Positions 8,141 to 14,879 of a DNA stretch of 20,840 bases are shown piece by piece. The first letter of the stretch is position 1. Each line of letters begins with the position of its first letter. The translations under genes were made by a program, and so were the position numbers. Under the pieces are notes generated by a model. The model had not been told where the DNA came from. It saw only the letters and a list, made by a program, of their open reading frames with translations, and made no database searches. The stretch is from Gammaproteobacteria bacterium UBA6968 (GTDB lineage: Bacteria > Pseudomonadota > Gammaproteobacteria > Pseudomonadales > Azotimanducaceae): contig DJYW01000093.1 of the NCBI GenBank assembly GCA_002450255.1, positions 551 through 21,390 on the forward strand, written 5' to 3'.

Positions 8141-9655
8141 ATGAATATCGCGGCCAGACAGCAAATCAATCATCAAGCTCTGCGATTAGCAGGCCAATTC
8201 GACGTACTCATCGTTGGCGCCGGAATATCCGGTATTGATGCGGCTTACCATTTACAAACCCAAAGTCCACAACGCTCATTTGCTCTGTTGGAATGTCAGG
8301 ACGGTTTTGGCGGCACTTGGCGAACCCACAAATATCCTGGCATTCGCTCGGACAGCGACCTGTTCACCTTCGGCTACAAATGGAAGCCCTGGATGGGCGC
8401 ACCCATTGCTACCGCCGAGGAGATCATCAAATACCTCAACGAAGTGATAGAAGAACGCAACCTAGCACCACACATTCACTATCAAGTGCGCGTCTTACAA
8501 GCCAGTTGGTCCAGCAAAGAGAACGAGTGGACGATTGTTGCGAGACATCTCGAGACCGATGAGATCGTTAAATATACCGCCAACTTTTTATGGATGTGCC
8601 AGGGGTACTATCAACATAGCGAAGGCTACACCCCGGACTGGCCGGAGATGGATCGCTACGAAGGGACCATTGTTCACCCACAAACCTGGCCAGACGATCT
8701 CGACTATACTGACAAGGACGTTTTAGTAATTGGCTCTGGTGCGACGGCAGCGACCGTCATTCCGGCAATGTCTGTGCATGCCAAACATGTCACCATGCTG
8801 CAACGTTCTCCGACCTATTTTTTTCCAGCACCAAACGCAAACGCAATGGCTGACGAACTTCGCGATCTGGAGATACCAGACGAATGGACTCATGAAATCG
8901 TCAGACGCAAGATTCTAAAAGAGCAGCAAGAAATCACGCGCCGCTCTTTTGAAGAACCTGAAGCTGTCAAACAAGAACTGTTTGCAGCGGCTAAGCAATA
9001 TCTCGGCGAGGACTTTGATATGAGTCCACACTTCACGCCGAACTATCGTCCCTGGCGTCAGCGATTGGCATTTCTGCCGGATGGTGACCTGTTTCGAGAA
9101 ATCAAAGCTGGCAAAGTCAGCGCCGTTACCGATCAAATTGACCGATTTACTGAAAAAGGCGTGCTCTTGGAGTCCGGACAAGAACTGACCGCGGACATTA
9201 TCGTCACAGCAACCGGATTCAATATGTGTATTTTAGGTGATGAAATTAACTTTCTAGTCGATGACCAGCCCGTGGATTTTTCAAAAACAATCACCTATCG
9301 CGGCATAATGTTCACCGGCGTCCCCAACTTAGCTTGGGTATTCGGCTACTTCCGCGCGAGTTGGACTCTGCGAGCAGACTTGGTTGCCGAGCTTGTGTGC
9401 CGAATCTTTAAGCACATGGACGACACGCAATCGAAACGCGTCACGCCAGATTTGCGCCCAGACGACGAGAATATGCGGCGCTTGCCGTGGATCGACTCGG
9501 AGAACTTCAACCCTGGGTATCTGACAAGAAGCATGGATCGATTGCCCAGCCAGGGTGACAGAGAGCCATGGATATTCTCTCAGGACTATTATGTAGAACG
9601 GGACGAATTCCCACTGGCCGACGTTTCAGATTCTGCGCTGAAGTACAGCAGATAG
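8141..9655 (+). CDS. EthA-like FAD/NADPH Baeyer-Villiger monooxygenase
   Basis: Predicted class B flavin monooxygenase that inserts oxygen next to a ketone, or oxidises S or N, using FAD and NADPH. The FAD-binding motif GAGISG is at 26-31, followed by GGTWRTHKYPGIRSDSD (58-74). The Baeyer-Villiger fingerprint is present as Y173-x-G175-xxx-H179-xxx-W183-P184, with Tyr replacing the usual first Phe. The NADPH Rossmann motif GSGATA is at 198-203, then HVTMLQRSPTY. The C-terminal half (ITATGFN-like, ASWTLRADLVAELVCR) tracks Mycobacterium EthA, as I recall that sequence, along its whole length; 504 residues is the usual size. It stands alone: no alcohol dehydrogenase, esterase or regulator is adjacent, so the natural substrate cannot be read from context. 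Confidence 0.92.
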   Translation: MNIAARQQINHQALRLAGQFDVLIVGAGISGIDAAYHLQTQSPQRSFALLECQDGFGGTWRTHKYPGIRSDSDLFTFGYKWKPWMGAPIATAEEIIKYLNEVIEERNLAPHIHYQVRVLQASWSSKENEWTIVARHLETDEIVKYTANFLWMCQGYYQHSEGYTPDWPEMDRYEGTIVHPQTWPDDLDYTDKDVLVIGSGATAATVIPAMSVHAKHVTMLQRSPTYFFPAPNANAMADELRDLEIPDEWTHEIVRRKILKEQQEITRRSFEEPEAVKQELFAAAKQYLGEDFDMSPHFTPNYRPWRQRLAFLPDGDLFREIKAGKVSAVTDQIDRFTEKGVLLESGQELTADIIVTATGFNMCILGDEINFLVDDQPVDFSKTITYRGIMFTGVPNLAWVFGYFRASWTLRADLVAELVCRIFKHMDDTQSKRVTPDLRPDDENMRRLPWIDSENFNPGYLTRSMDRLPSQGDREPWIFSQDYYVERDEFPLADVSDSALKYSR

Positions 9656-9682
9656 GTAGCAAAGCTGCTAAGAGGTATAAGG

Positions 9683-9707
9683 GTGGCGGCAGTTTTGTCG
9701 CCGCCAC
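9683..9707 (+). terminator. GC-rich hairpin after the monooxygenase gene
   Basis: GTGGCGGC (9683-9690) and GCCGCCAC (9700-9707) form a perfect 8-base-pair stem with a 9-base loop, 28 bases after the stop. No T tract follows, so this is a terminator or mRNA-end-protecting stem of moderate likelihood. Confidence 0.45.
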
Positions 9708-9885
9708 TAACCCACCTATTCAAGGCCGCTTAGAAAGCGCTACGCAGACTTGACCAAGCGGGCAAGGCTAACGGCCAATCGGGACGCAACGGCTTTTAGA
9801 CGAGCCGCCCAAATCAAAACGAGTTCAAAGCGAAGAGTCCTTAGCAGAGTGGACTAAAGCACAGCGGCCTAAGACAGCGGAAATC

Positions 9886-9901
9886 CCTCACAGAGGTTTT
9901 T
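9886..9901 (+). terminator. Small hairpin with T run
   Basis: CCTC-ACA-GAGG is followed directly by TTTTT. The 4-base-pair stem is short for an intrinsic terminator, but the T run and its position between convergent genes are right. Confidence 0.3.
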
Positions 9902-9956
9902 AAAAAGAAGCCCACCTAGATCAAACCCAGGGCAACAACAGTTAAAGTGCCAATCC

Positions 9957-10322
9957 CTACTGCGTGTCGGATTGCCCGCATACCGCTGCAACAATATCAG
10001 CCTGACTGCTTCCTTGAGCAGCGATAAACCACTCCGCCATGGCATAATCACGAATCCTGGAAGCCGACCCATCAGCATAGCCCAAGAGCTTCAACCAGCG
10101 GCGATCACAATCGATTTGCAGACGGCTATAGCCAACGCTCTTGACGCCATCTCGTTTTACGACGACTTCAATCCAATCGCCTTTCTCCTCCATGCTAATC
10201 AAGTAATACTCGCTGAGATCATTTGAGTCGCTTCGCGGCACAGGCATACCTTCCTGGACATCCAATTCACAGCCACTTACAAACCCTATTATTAACACGC
10301 AGACCAGAACGAAGACCCGCAA
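9957..10322 (-). CDS. Small lipoprotein, possibly of the surface-adhesin E type
   Basis: The reading frame encodes a lipoprotein signal peptide, MRVFVLVCVLIIGFVSGC, if translation begins at TTG 10322; the lipobox is VSGC with C18 as the lipidated residue. The mature part is about 104 residues and acidic at first, then WIEVVVKRDGVKSVGYSRLQ, IDCDRRWLKLLGYADG and a final conserved-looking VAAVCGQ. Paired cysteines and an IDC...R...L pattern ending in a C-terminal VC resemble the surface-adhesin protein E family, but this is a weak recollection. The start is a problem: there is no in-frame ATG near the signal peptide and no clear ribosome binding site. The frame stays open far upstream (to 10757), but that part reads as arginine- and serine-rich noncoding sequence. 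Confidence 0.6.
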   Translation of the reverse strand: MRVFVLVCVLIIGFVSGCELDVQEGMPVPRSDSNDLSEYYLISMEEKGDWIEVVVKRDGVKSVGYSRLQIDCDRRWLKLLGYADGSASRIRDYAMAEWFIAAQGSSQADIVAAVCGQSDTQ

Positions 10323-10953
10323 ATGTGCTAACAGAGCACTCGGTTGCGGTACATCGCGTAACGTCCTAACAACGGACTGATTGCTTAATGGGCGAGTTTG
10401 CGCTGGTGAAACTAAGCCGCATGACGCTTCTTGAGCGCGCGCTGGATGGAATAACATTTGATGAGAGACCGCTGTGTTAAAAACGGCTTGGTCGCGGACC
10501 AGCTTGCCCTTCGCCGCGAGCACATAGCCTACAGACAAAGGGTAAGACATTAGTTGCATTACTACCCGACGAACGCGGTCGCTCCAACGCAAGCTTGGCC
10601 GGCTTTTGGGGCGGTCTTCAACACGACCAGATGATAAAGTCCCGGCGCTCTCGCAATCAGACATGACGCTACCTCGCTCACTAAAGATGCCATTGCCGGT
10701 CTGACTCATCGACCGCAAACTGGATCGGCGACTATCTAGCAGAAAACAGTGCGGCAATCCCAGCGCGGGCCGACCAAGCGCGGTGTGAACGGGGCTAGCG
10801 GCGGCCGAGCTGCAGACACCGTGAAGCCCGCCTCCTGAACCTGCCTATCATGGTGGCTAAGCTACTCGTATACTCGCCGTCACGGGCTGAGCTTACTCGT
10901 ACGATTGAAGACCTTTTGACCTTTTAGAAGATAAGACCAAGGGAAAACTATTT
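10323..10953. other. Long region with no convincing gene
   Basis: About 630 bases between the divergent lipoprotein and winged-helix genes. On the minus strand a frame continuous with the lipoprotein is open to 10757, but its translation is rich in Arg and Ser, lacks recognisable motifs and precedes an obvious signal peptide, so it is probably untranslated. The right end (10861-10930) holds two TACTCGTA repeats and a tandem CCTTTT stretch, probably part of the promoter of the next gene. No RNA gene was recognised. Confidence 0.45.
10863..10901. repeat. TACTCGTA direct repeats upstream of the winged-helix gene
   Basis: TACTCGTA occurs at 10863-10870 and 10894-10901, exactly 31 bases apart (about three helical turns), both preceded by GCT or GCT-like bases. 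The site is 53-91 bases before the start of a gene that may encode a DNA-binding protein, so it could be an operator; this is inference. Confidence 0.35.
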
Positions 10954-11328
10954 ATGTTTGGGTTAATGCCCTTCAAATTCCGTTTTCGCGGCCACGTCAG
11001 TGCAATTTTGGATATTTACTTTGCCTTCCTGGATTGTGGCAACGAAGCCCGTCATCCGGTTCAATTGGCACGCGCCACGGGTCGCAGCCTCGGATCAATT
11101 GCTGCACGGCTAGAAGCTACCCCAGAGGTCTTTGTGAAGATGCCGGCGCGGCAAGGGGATTTGACCCGCTATCGAGTCACGTCGAGTGCAATGGCACAAA
11201 CACCCGAACAAATAGAGGCCAAACTGATCGGCTACGAACGTAACGAGACCCTGGTGTTGTATGCCCTGGTGACTATGGTTATGTGCCTGCTGACTATTGT
11301 TGTCCTAACGATAATTCCCGGCTTGTAG
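10954..11328 (+). CDS. Small membrane protein with a winged-helix-like N-terminal region
   Basis: I do not recognise a named family. The first about 90 residues look like a compact helical domain with the pattern of a winged helix: ILDIYFAFLD, then HPVQLARATGRSLGSIAARLEATP as a helix-turn-helix candidate (34-57), then VFVKMPARQGDLTRYRVTSSA as a candidate wing (60-79). A single hydrophobic segment, about 99-122 (LVLYALVTMVMCLLTIVVLTIIPGL), ends the protein, so it would be C-terminally anchored with the DNA-binding part in the cytoplasm. ATG 10954 follows an AGGGA nine bases upstream. The stop is 44 bases before the acyl-CoA dehydrogenase start, on the same strand, so they may be cotranscribed. 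DNA binding is unproven; the domain could instead bind protein. Confidence 0.7.
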   Translation: MFGLMPFKFRFRGHVSAILDIYFAFLDCGNEARHPVQLARATGRSLGSIAARLEATPEVFVKMPARQGDLTRYRVTSSAMAQTPEQIEAKLIGYERNETLVLYALVTMVMCLLTIVVLTIIPGL

Positions 11329-11372
11329 TGCGGCCAGTGCGCGCCAGCCCATAACCCTCATCGGAAATTCCT

Positions 11373-12485
11373 ATGCCAGAGCAACTCACCACCGCAGAAC
11401 AACAACTTCGCGATACCTGTCAAAGCTTTGCTAACGATGTGCTATTAGCAGCAGACACCTCTGACCCAATTGCTGCGCGAACTCAGGTACGCGAAGCCAG
11501 TCAAGCGATGGGTTTGTTTAGCCTTACTCAACCATCTGAGTTCGGTGGTCGCGACAGTGCCAACCGGCAGCTGAGCCTTTGCATCGCCAGAGAGACTTTG
11601 GCGGCAGCCAACCCGCCGCTGCTTGATGCGGTCTTCGGATCAAGCCCAGGCGTTTTAGGCGGCGTCGAAGAGCCACTTCGGTCCTCGCATCTGGTGCCAT
11701 TAATCAACGGTGACAAGCGCGCCAGTTTCGGTTTTACCGAGCCGGACAACGTGCAGCCAACATCTGGTCGACTCACAGCTGAAGGACTCGTCATCAATGG
11801 CCAGAAATCTTATGTCACCGGCGGCGCAGACGCGGATTTCATTAGTGCTCTGGTGCATATCGAAGACCGCGGACCTTCGATGGTGGTCATTGATACACAT
11901 CTGCAAGGCGTGGACTTAGCGCAGCGGTTTAATTCTCTGGATGGATCTCACCATGCGGCCTTTACGTTCAGCAACGTGCTAGTCCCAGAAACCCACATTA
12001 TTGGCGATGCGGGTAAAGGGTTGCCGCGCGCGCTACGCCAGATAGGCGATGTGCGTTTATTGGTCGCCGCGCAAGCAAGCGGGTATATGCTGTGGGTATT
12101 GAATCTGCTTAAAGAACATCTAGCAGCGCGGGACAAAAACGGTGAACCACGGGGTTCGAAAGATGTGGTCCGCTGGCACTATGCCGACCTCCGCGTGCAA
12201 GCTTATGCAGCGCGCAGCATGCTGTATCGCACCGCCCGTTTAGCGGATAGCGGCGCCAATGCGGTCAATGAATCGATGGCTACCAAGATTTTTGTGACCG
12301 AGGCAGTTGGCAATGCGGTGGATATTGCGATTCAGCTCGTTGGCGGACAGGCGCTTGTCGAAGACCATCCGTTGGCGCAGCTTTACCAAAAAGTTCGCGC
12401 CTGGCGTTTGGTGGAAGGTGCTAACGACGTTTTGCGACTCAATATCGGTCGCGGCATTCTCGAGCTAGACAAAGGTCGAATCTAA
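11373..12485 (+). CDS. Acyl-CoA dehydrogenase family protein
   Basis: FAD flavoprotein predicted to introduce an alpha-beta double bond into an acyl-CoA. The three-part fold is present: an N-terminal helical domain; the middle beta domain with FGFTEPDNVQPTSG, INGQKSYVTGGADADF and VFSNVLVPE-like FTFSNVLVPETHIIG; and the C-terminal helical domain with IQLVGGQALVEDHPLAQLYQKVRAWRLVEGANDVLRLNIGRG. E348 in VEGAND occupies the position of the catalytic base of medium-chain dehydrogenase (EGT motif). At 370 residues it is near the usual 380. No electron-transfer flavoprotein, thiolase or CoA ligase gene is nearby, so substrate class cannot be assigned. The ATG at 11373 has a modest CGGA upstream. Confidence 0.9.
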   Translation: MPEQLTTAEQQLRDTCQSFANDVLLAADTSDPIAARTQVREASQAMGLFSLTQPSEFGGRDSANRQLSLCIARETLAAANPPLLDAVFGSSPGVLGGVEEPLRSSHLVPLINGDKRASFGFTEPDNVQPTSGRLTAEGLVINGQKSYVTGGADADFISALVHIEDRGPSMVVIDTHLQGVDLAQRFNSLDGSHHAAFTFSNVLVPETHIIGDAGKGLPRALRQIGDVRLLVAAQASGYMLWVLNLLKEHLAARDKNGEPRGSKDVVRWHYADLRVQAYAARSMLYRTARLADSGANAVNESMATKIFVTEAVGNAVDIAIQLVGGQALVEDHPLAQLYQKVRAWRLVEGANDVLRLNIGRGILELDKGRI

Positions 12486-12569
12486 CTTAACCCATGCCGC
12501 TGTCTTCATCGACGCTAGCGCCGCAATTCGACCAGTTCTAAAAATACTATTCAAACAACAGGAAAAACG

Positions 12570-12917
12570 ATGCTCCAATCCCAATTGACGCCCTACCTTT
12601 CAAGAAAGTCACTGCTTGCTAGCGCAGCCTCACTGCTGTGCCTGACACTGGCAGGCTGCAACTTCGTCAGTCTTACCGATGCGGGCAGTCAGGTCGCGCA
12701 ATACGCGCCGACAGATATTGCTGGATGTACTTTTGTTGGCACCGTGTCGAGCAAAACACAGGACAAAGTCGTGGTCTCAAGAGGCAACGACAAAGTCCGC
12801 GAAGAGCTAATTGTAATTGCCCGCAATCGTGCCGCAGATCTGGGCGCGACAGGTATCGTGGCTGAACGCCAAGACACAGACGGCCAACAAGATTTTAAAG
12901 CCTACCGCTGCGACTAA
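12570..12917 (+). CDS. DUF4156-type lipoprotein
   Basis: A 115-residue predicted outer-membrane or periplasmic lipoprotein of unknown role. The N-terminus is basic, followed by a hydrophobic stretch and the lipobox LAGC (LLCLTLAGC), so lipidation would be at C30. The mature protein begins with a LTDAGSQV segment, and continues with DIAGCTFVGTVSS, a region of basic and acidic residues, and ARNRAADLGATGIVAE. The C-terminus has a second cysteine (AYRCD) that could pair with the one in AGCTF. This pattern (LT..G..V, C..LG.V, RN.A..LGA) is that of DUF4156. The start ATG 12570 follows AGGAAAAACG. It lies 84 bases after the dehydrogenase. Confidence 0.8.
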   Translation: MLQSQLTPYLSRKSLLASAASLLCLTLAGCNFVSLTDAGSQVAQYAPTDIAGCTFVGTVSSKTQDKVVVSRGNDKVREELIVIARNRAADLGATGIVAERQDTDGQQDFKAYRCD

Positions 12918-12947
12918 GTGCAGAGTACCAAGATCTGTTAGGGAATA

Positions 12948-12963
12948 CTGGGCATTAGCCCAG
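12948..12963. terminator. Hairpin between convergent lipoprotein and smrA genes
   Basis: CTGGGC (12948-12953) and GCCCAG (12958-12963) form a perfect 6-base-pair stem with an ATTA loop, 30 bases after the lipoprotein stop. There is no T run. A second stem, GCAGC/GCTGC, lies at 12996-13014 towards the smrA stop. Confidence 0.4.
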
Positions 12964-13019
12964 GTAGCAGACTAACGGGCGCTGGACAAGAATTCGCAGC
13001 AGGTGGGTCGCTGCCAGCA

Positions 13020-13607
13020 TTAACTGAATTGTTCTTTGTTCAACGCCTTGCTTGCTGGCGATTTTTTGATCAGCACATAGACGCTGCCGACCCCACCGTG
13101 AAAACGTTGCGCCGAGCAGTAAGCGATGATCTGTGGATGCTGCTTAAGCCAGTGCGTAACATAACTTTTGAGGCGTCCGGGGGTGGCACTTTGCTCGCCT
13201 TTGCCATGGCTAATCAACACGCACCGCCAGCTTTTTGCCGTCGCCTTCGCGAGTAAATTAAACACCAATGTCCGCGCTTCTTTAACAGTCTTGTGATGCA
13301 AATCCAGTTCAAATTCGACGACATAGCCCGCACGACGCAGCTTACTGAATACCGCGTTTTGTACGCCGTCTTGTTTCCACTCGACAAATTCTAACGGGTG
13401 CACCGACGGCACCTCACCTTGGCTAAGAAAGTTTTCGTCGTCTCTGTTGTTGTTTACGCCTAACGCGGCATCGCGTTGGCGCTGTTTGGCTTCGGGCGAT
13501 AGCGCCTCGCTTTTGCGCAAGGACTGTTTGGCTTTTGCATCAAGCGGCGCAACATCCGCCATCGCTTCGCTAAATAACTGATCTTCACCGGGGTCTATTG
13601 ACTTCAT
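13020..13607 (-). CDS. smrA: Smr-domain endonuclease-like protein (SmrA type)
   Basis: Smr domains are small nuclease or nucleic-acid-binding folds related to the C-terminus of MutS2. From ATG 13607 the product has 195 residues. A charged N-terminal half leads into FELDLHHKTVKEAR (99-112), where LDLH is the first Smr motif, then CVLISHGKGEQS (129-140) with the HGKG motif, LKSYVTHWL, and the C-terminal FHGGVGSVYVLIKK (169-182). All three motifs are intact. The start is chosen by an AAGGAG seven bases upstream; a TTG at 13637 extends the frame by ten arginine-rich codons over the ribosome binding site and is not credible. The order and size match gammaproteobacterial SmrA; the choice between SmrA and SmrB is less certain than the family. 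Confidence 0.88.
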   Translation of the reverse strand: MKSIDPGEDQLFSEAMADVAPLDAKAKQSLRKSEALSPEAKQRQRDAALGVNNNRDDENFLSQGEVPSVHPLEFVEWKQDGVQNAVFSKLRRAGYVVEFELDLHHKTVKEARTLVFNLLAKATAKSWRCVLISHGKGEQSATPGRLKSYVTHWLKQHPQIIAYCSAQRFHGGVGSVYVLIKKSPASKALNKEQFS

Positions 13608-13614
13608 TATTCGA

Positions 13615-13620
13615 CTCCTT
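13615..13620 (-). promoter_or_regulatory. Ribosome binding site of smrA
   Basis: AAGGAG on the minus strand, seven bases before ATG 13607, decides the start against the upstream in-frame TTG. Confidence 0.8.
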
Positions 13621-13711
13621 GATCGCCTCCCCTCCAATCCCCTTCTATTAAAACGCTTTGCGCGAGCCTACCTTAACCGTCCTGTGGAATCAGGCATGGT
13701 CTCGCTAAGCC

Positions 13712-14515
13712 TCAGTTCTTTGCCCCTCCGTTAGGTAGATGAGGGTCAGGCAAGTCAGAACTAGGCATACATATGCCAGGCAATCGCGCGGAACGAGTTT
13801 CAGGGATCGGCAGATTGTCCGCGCAATGATACGTGAAGACCGGCGACAGTTTCACTGACTCAGTCTGATTCGGGCCTGCGGCATGAAACAATCGGCAGTG
13901 GAATAAGAGCACATCTCCCGCGTGTAGTTCCACCGCTTCAGCCTGTTGAATCAGCGCTTGGTTCGCTCCTAGATCCGTTCGTAAAAACAAAGCCCGATCC
14001 AAGCGGCCACGATCCAACTCGAGCTTATGCGAACCGGGTATGACCTGCAGAGCGCCGTTGGCTGCGTGCTCATGACCCAACGCAAACCATGCCGAAATTA
14101 ACTCCGGCCGATCAAAGGACCAGTAACGAATGTCTTGATGCCAAAGGGTCGCGCTACTATGTCCCGGAAATTTGGTCATGATGCAATTATGGTGACACTG
14201 AGATAGCAGCACCTGACTACAATTTAACGCATCAGTTAAGTAATCCGTTAAACGATCCGCCAAAGCCAAGTCGCGCCAACTTTGCGAGCGAGTATAAGCA
14301 TGTAAAAGACGGCGTGGCGTTTGGCCTCCGGGCGCAAGACGATGGGTTGGCGCGCCGGGATAGCCCACATCTGCTTCAAACTCCAAGGGTCCGACCAGCG
14401 GCTCCAAGTCACTTTCGATTTCCGCTCGCAACACTTCACAGCGCTCGGAATCGAGCACATTTTTTAAAACGACAAATCCATTGTCGTAAAAAGTTTCAAG
14501 CGTACTGATAGTCAT
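13712..14515 (-). CDS. Phytanoyl-CoA dioxygenase (PhyH) family oxygenase
   Basis: Predicted non-haem Fe(II)/2-oxoglutarate-dependent hydroxylase of 267 residues. The N-terminus FYDNGFVVLKNVLDSERCEVLR is typical of PhyH. The metal-binding HxD is H126-Q-D128 in LWHQDIRYWSF, and the distal histidine is H211 in FHAAGPNQT. The double-stranded beta-helix continues through GALQVIPGSHKLE and HAGDVLLFHCRLFHAAG. The 2-oxoglutarate carboxylate is usually held by an Arg a little after the distal His; the nearest basic residue here is K222 in ESVKLSP, a possible difference. It follows the 86-residue gene by nine bases, so they are likely one operon, and has no clear Shine-Dalgarno of its own, consistent with coupling. 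Substrates of this family range from fatty acyl-CoAs to ectoine and secondary metabolites; none is indicated here. Confidence 0.9.
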   Translation of the reverse strand: MTISTLETFYDNGFVVLKNVLDSERCEVLRAEIESDLEPLVGPLEFEADVGYPGAPTHRLAPGGQTPRRLLHAYTRSQSWRDLALADRLTDYLTDALNCSQVLLSQCHHNCIMTKFPGHSSATLWHQDIRYWSFDRPELISAWFALGHEHAANGALQVIPGSHKLELDRGRLDRALFLRTDLGANQALIQQAEAVELHAGDVLLFHCRLFHAAGPNQTESVKLSPVFTYHCADNLPIPETRSARLPGICMPSSDLPDPHLPNGGAKN

Positions 14516-14524
14516 TTTTACTAG

Positions 14525-14785
14525 TCAACTGAAGCTGTGATTCAGCAAGCTGTCGCCGTTTACGGTTATTTTCAGCTCACCCGTCGAAGCCCAATAGCGC
14601 GCTTCAATGTAGTGATGCTCTTCCCATTCAAGTTCGACGTTGGTCCAAACATATTGCGGTTCCTGCCCGGTCGGCTCACGGCGTTTGCGCAAGCAACCAT
14701 CCAGATACAATTCGATCGCACCAGTTTCGGTTAAGGCCAGCTCAAACTCTTTATGACGATGCTTAAATTGAACAGTCTGCGACAC
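14525..14785 (-). CDS. Small hypothetical protein in an operon with the PhyH oxygenase
   Basis: An 86-residue soluble protein without signal peptide, membrane segment or cysteine cluster (one Cys). It alternates hydrophobic and polar residues as a beta-sandwich would (FELALTETGAIELYLDG, QYVWTNVELEWEEHHYIEARYW, GELKITVNGDSLL). The segment LYLDGCLRKRREP recalls ligand-binding beta proteins but I cannot name a family. The start is GTG 14785, fixed by an AGGAG five bases upstream. It is the first gene of a two-gene minus-strand unit with the oxygenase and diverges from the permease across a gap of about 95 bases. Confidence 0.75.
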   Translation of the reverse strand: MSQTVQFKHRHKEFELALTETGAIELYLDGCLRKRREPTGQEPQYVWTNVELEWEEHHYIEARYWASTGELKITVNGDSLLNHSFS

Positions 14786-14790
14786 GAAGA

Positions 14791-14795
14791 CTCCT
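14791..14795 (-). promoter_or_regulatory. Ribosome binding site of the 86-residue gene
   Basis: AGGAG on the minus strand, five bases before GTG 14785. It supports the non-ATG start and that the small gene is translated. Confidence 0.7.
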
Positions 14796-14829
14796 AGACG
14801 GTTAGCGTAGCGGGATATACAGGCCCGAC

Positions 14830-14857
14830 TTCACAAGGTAGGCTTTTCAGCTATTGT
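14830..14857 (+). promoter_or_regulatory. Candidate sigma-70 promoter of the permease gene
   Basis: TTCACA (14830-14835, 5 of 6 to the -35 consensus) and TATTGT (14852-14857, 4 of 6) are separated by 16 bases and lie just before the ribosome binding site. It is a by-eye match only. Confidence 0.3.
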
Positions 14858-14867
14858 CACTATTTCT

Positions 14868-14873
14868 AGAAGG
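14868..14873 (+). promoter_or_regulatory. Ribosome binding site of the permease
   Basis: AGAAGG six bases before ATG 14880; its position rules against TTG 14874, which would overlap it. Confidence 0.7.
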
Positions 14874-14879
14874 TTGTAC

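Larger units (their letters stand above)
9656..9956. other. Intergenic region between convergent genes
   Basis: About 300 bases between the monooxygenase and the minus-strand lipoprotein gene. It holds a perfect 8-base-pair hairpin (9683-9707) and a small CCTC/GAGG hairpin followed by five T (9886-9901). No coding frame of interest was seen. Confidence 0.45.

Noticed and set aside
10341..10400. attC-like integron recombination site suggested by CCTAACAA and nearby TTAGGAC
   Set aside because: Only a short core resemblance; no paired core sites with proper spacing, no integrase and no gene cassette.
10323..10757. Coding extension of the lipoprotein frame
   Set aside because: It would place about 145 arginine- and serine-rich residues before a clear signal peptide, which is biologically implausible.
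13608..13637. N-terminal extension of smrA from TTG
   Set aside because: It runs through the AAGGAG ribosome binding site and adds an arginine-rich stretch not seen in the family.
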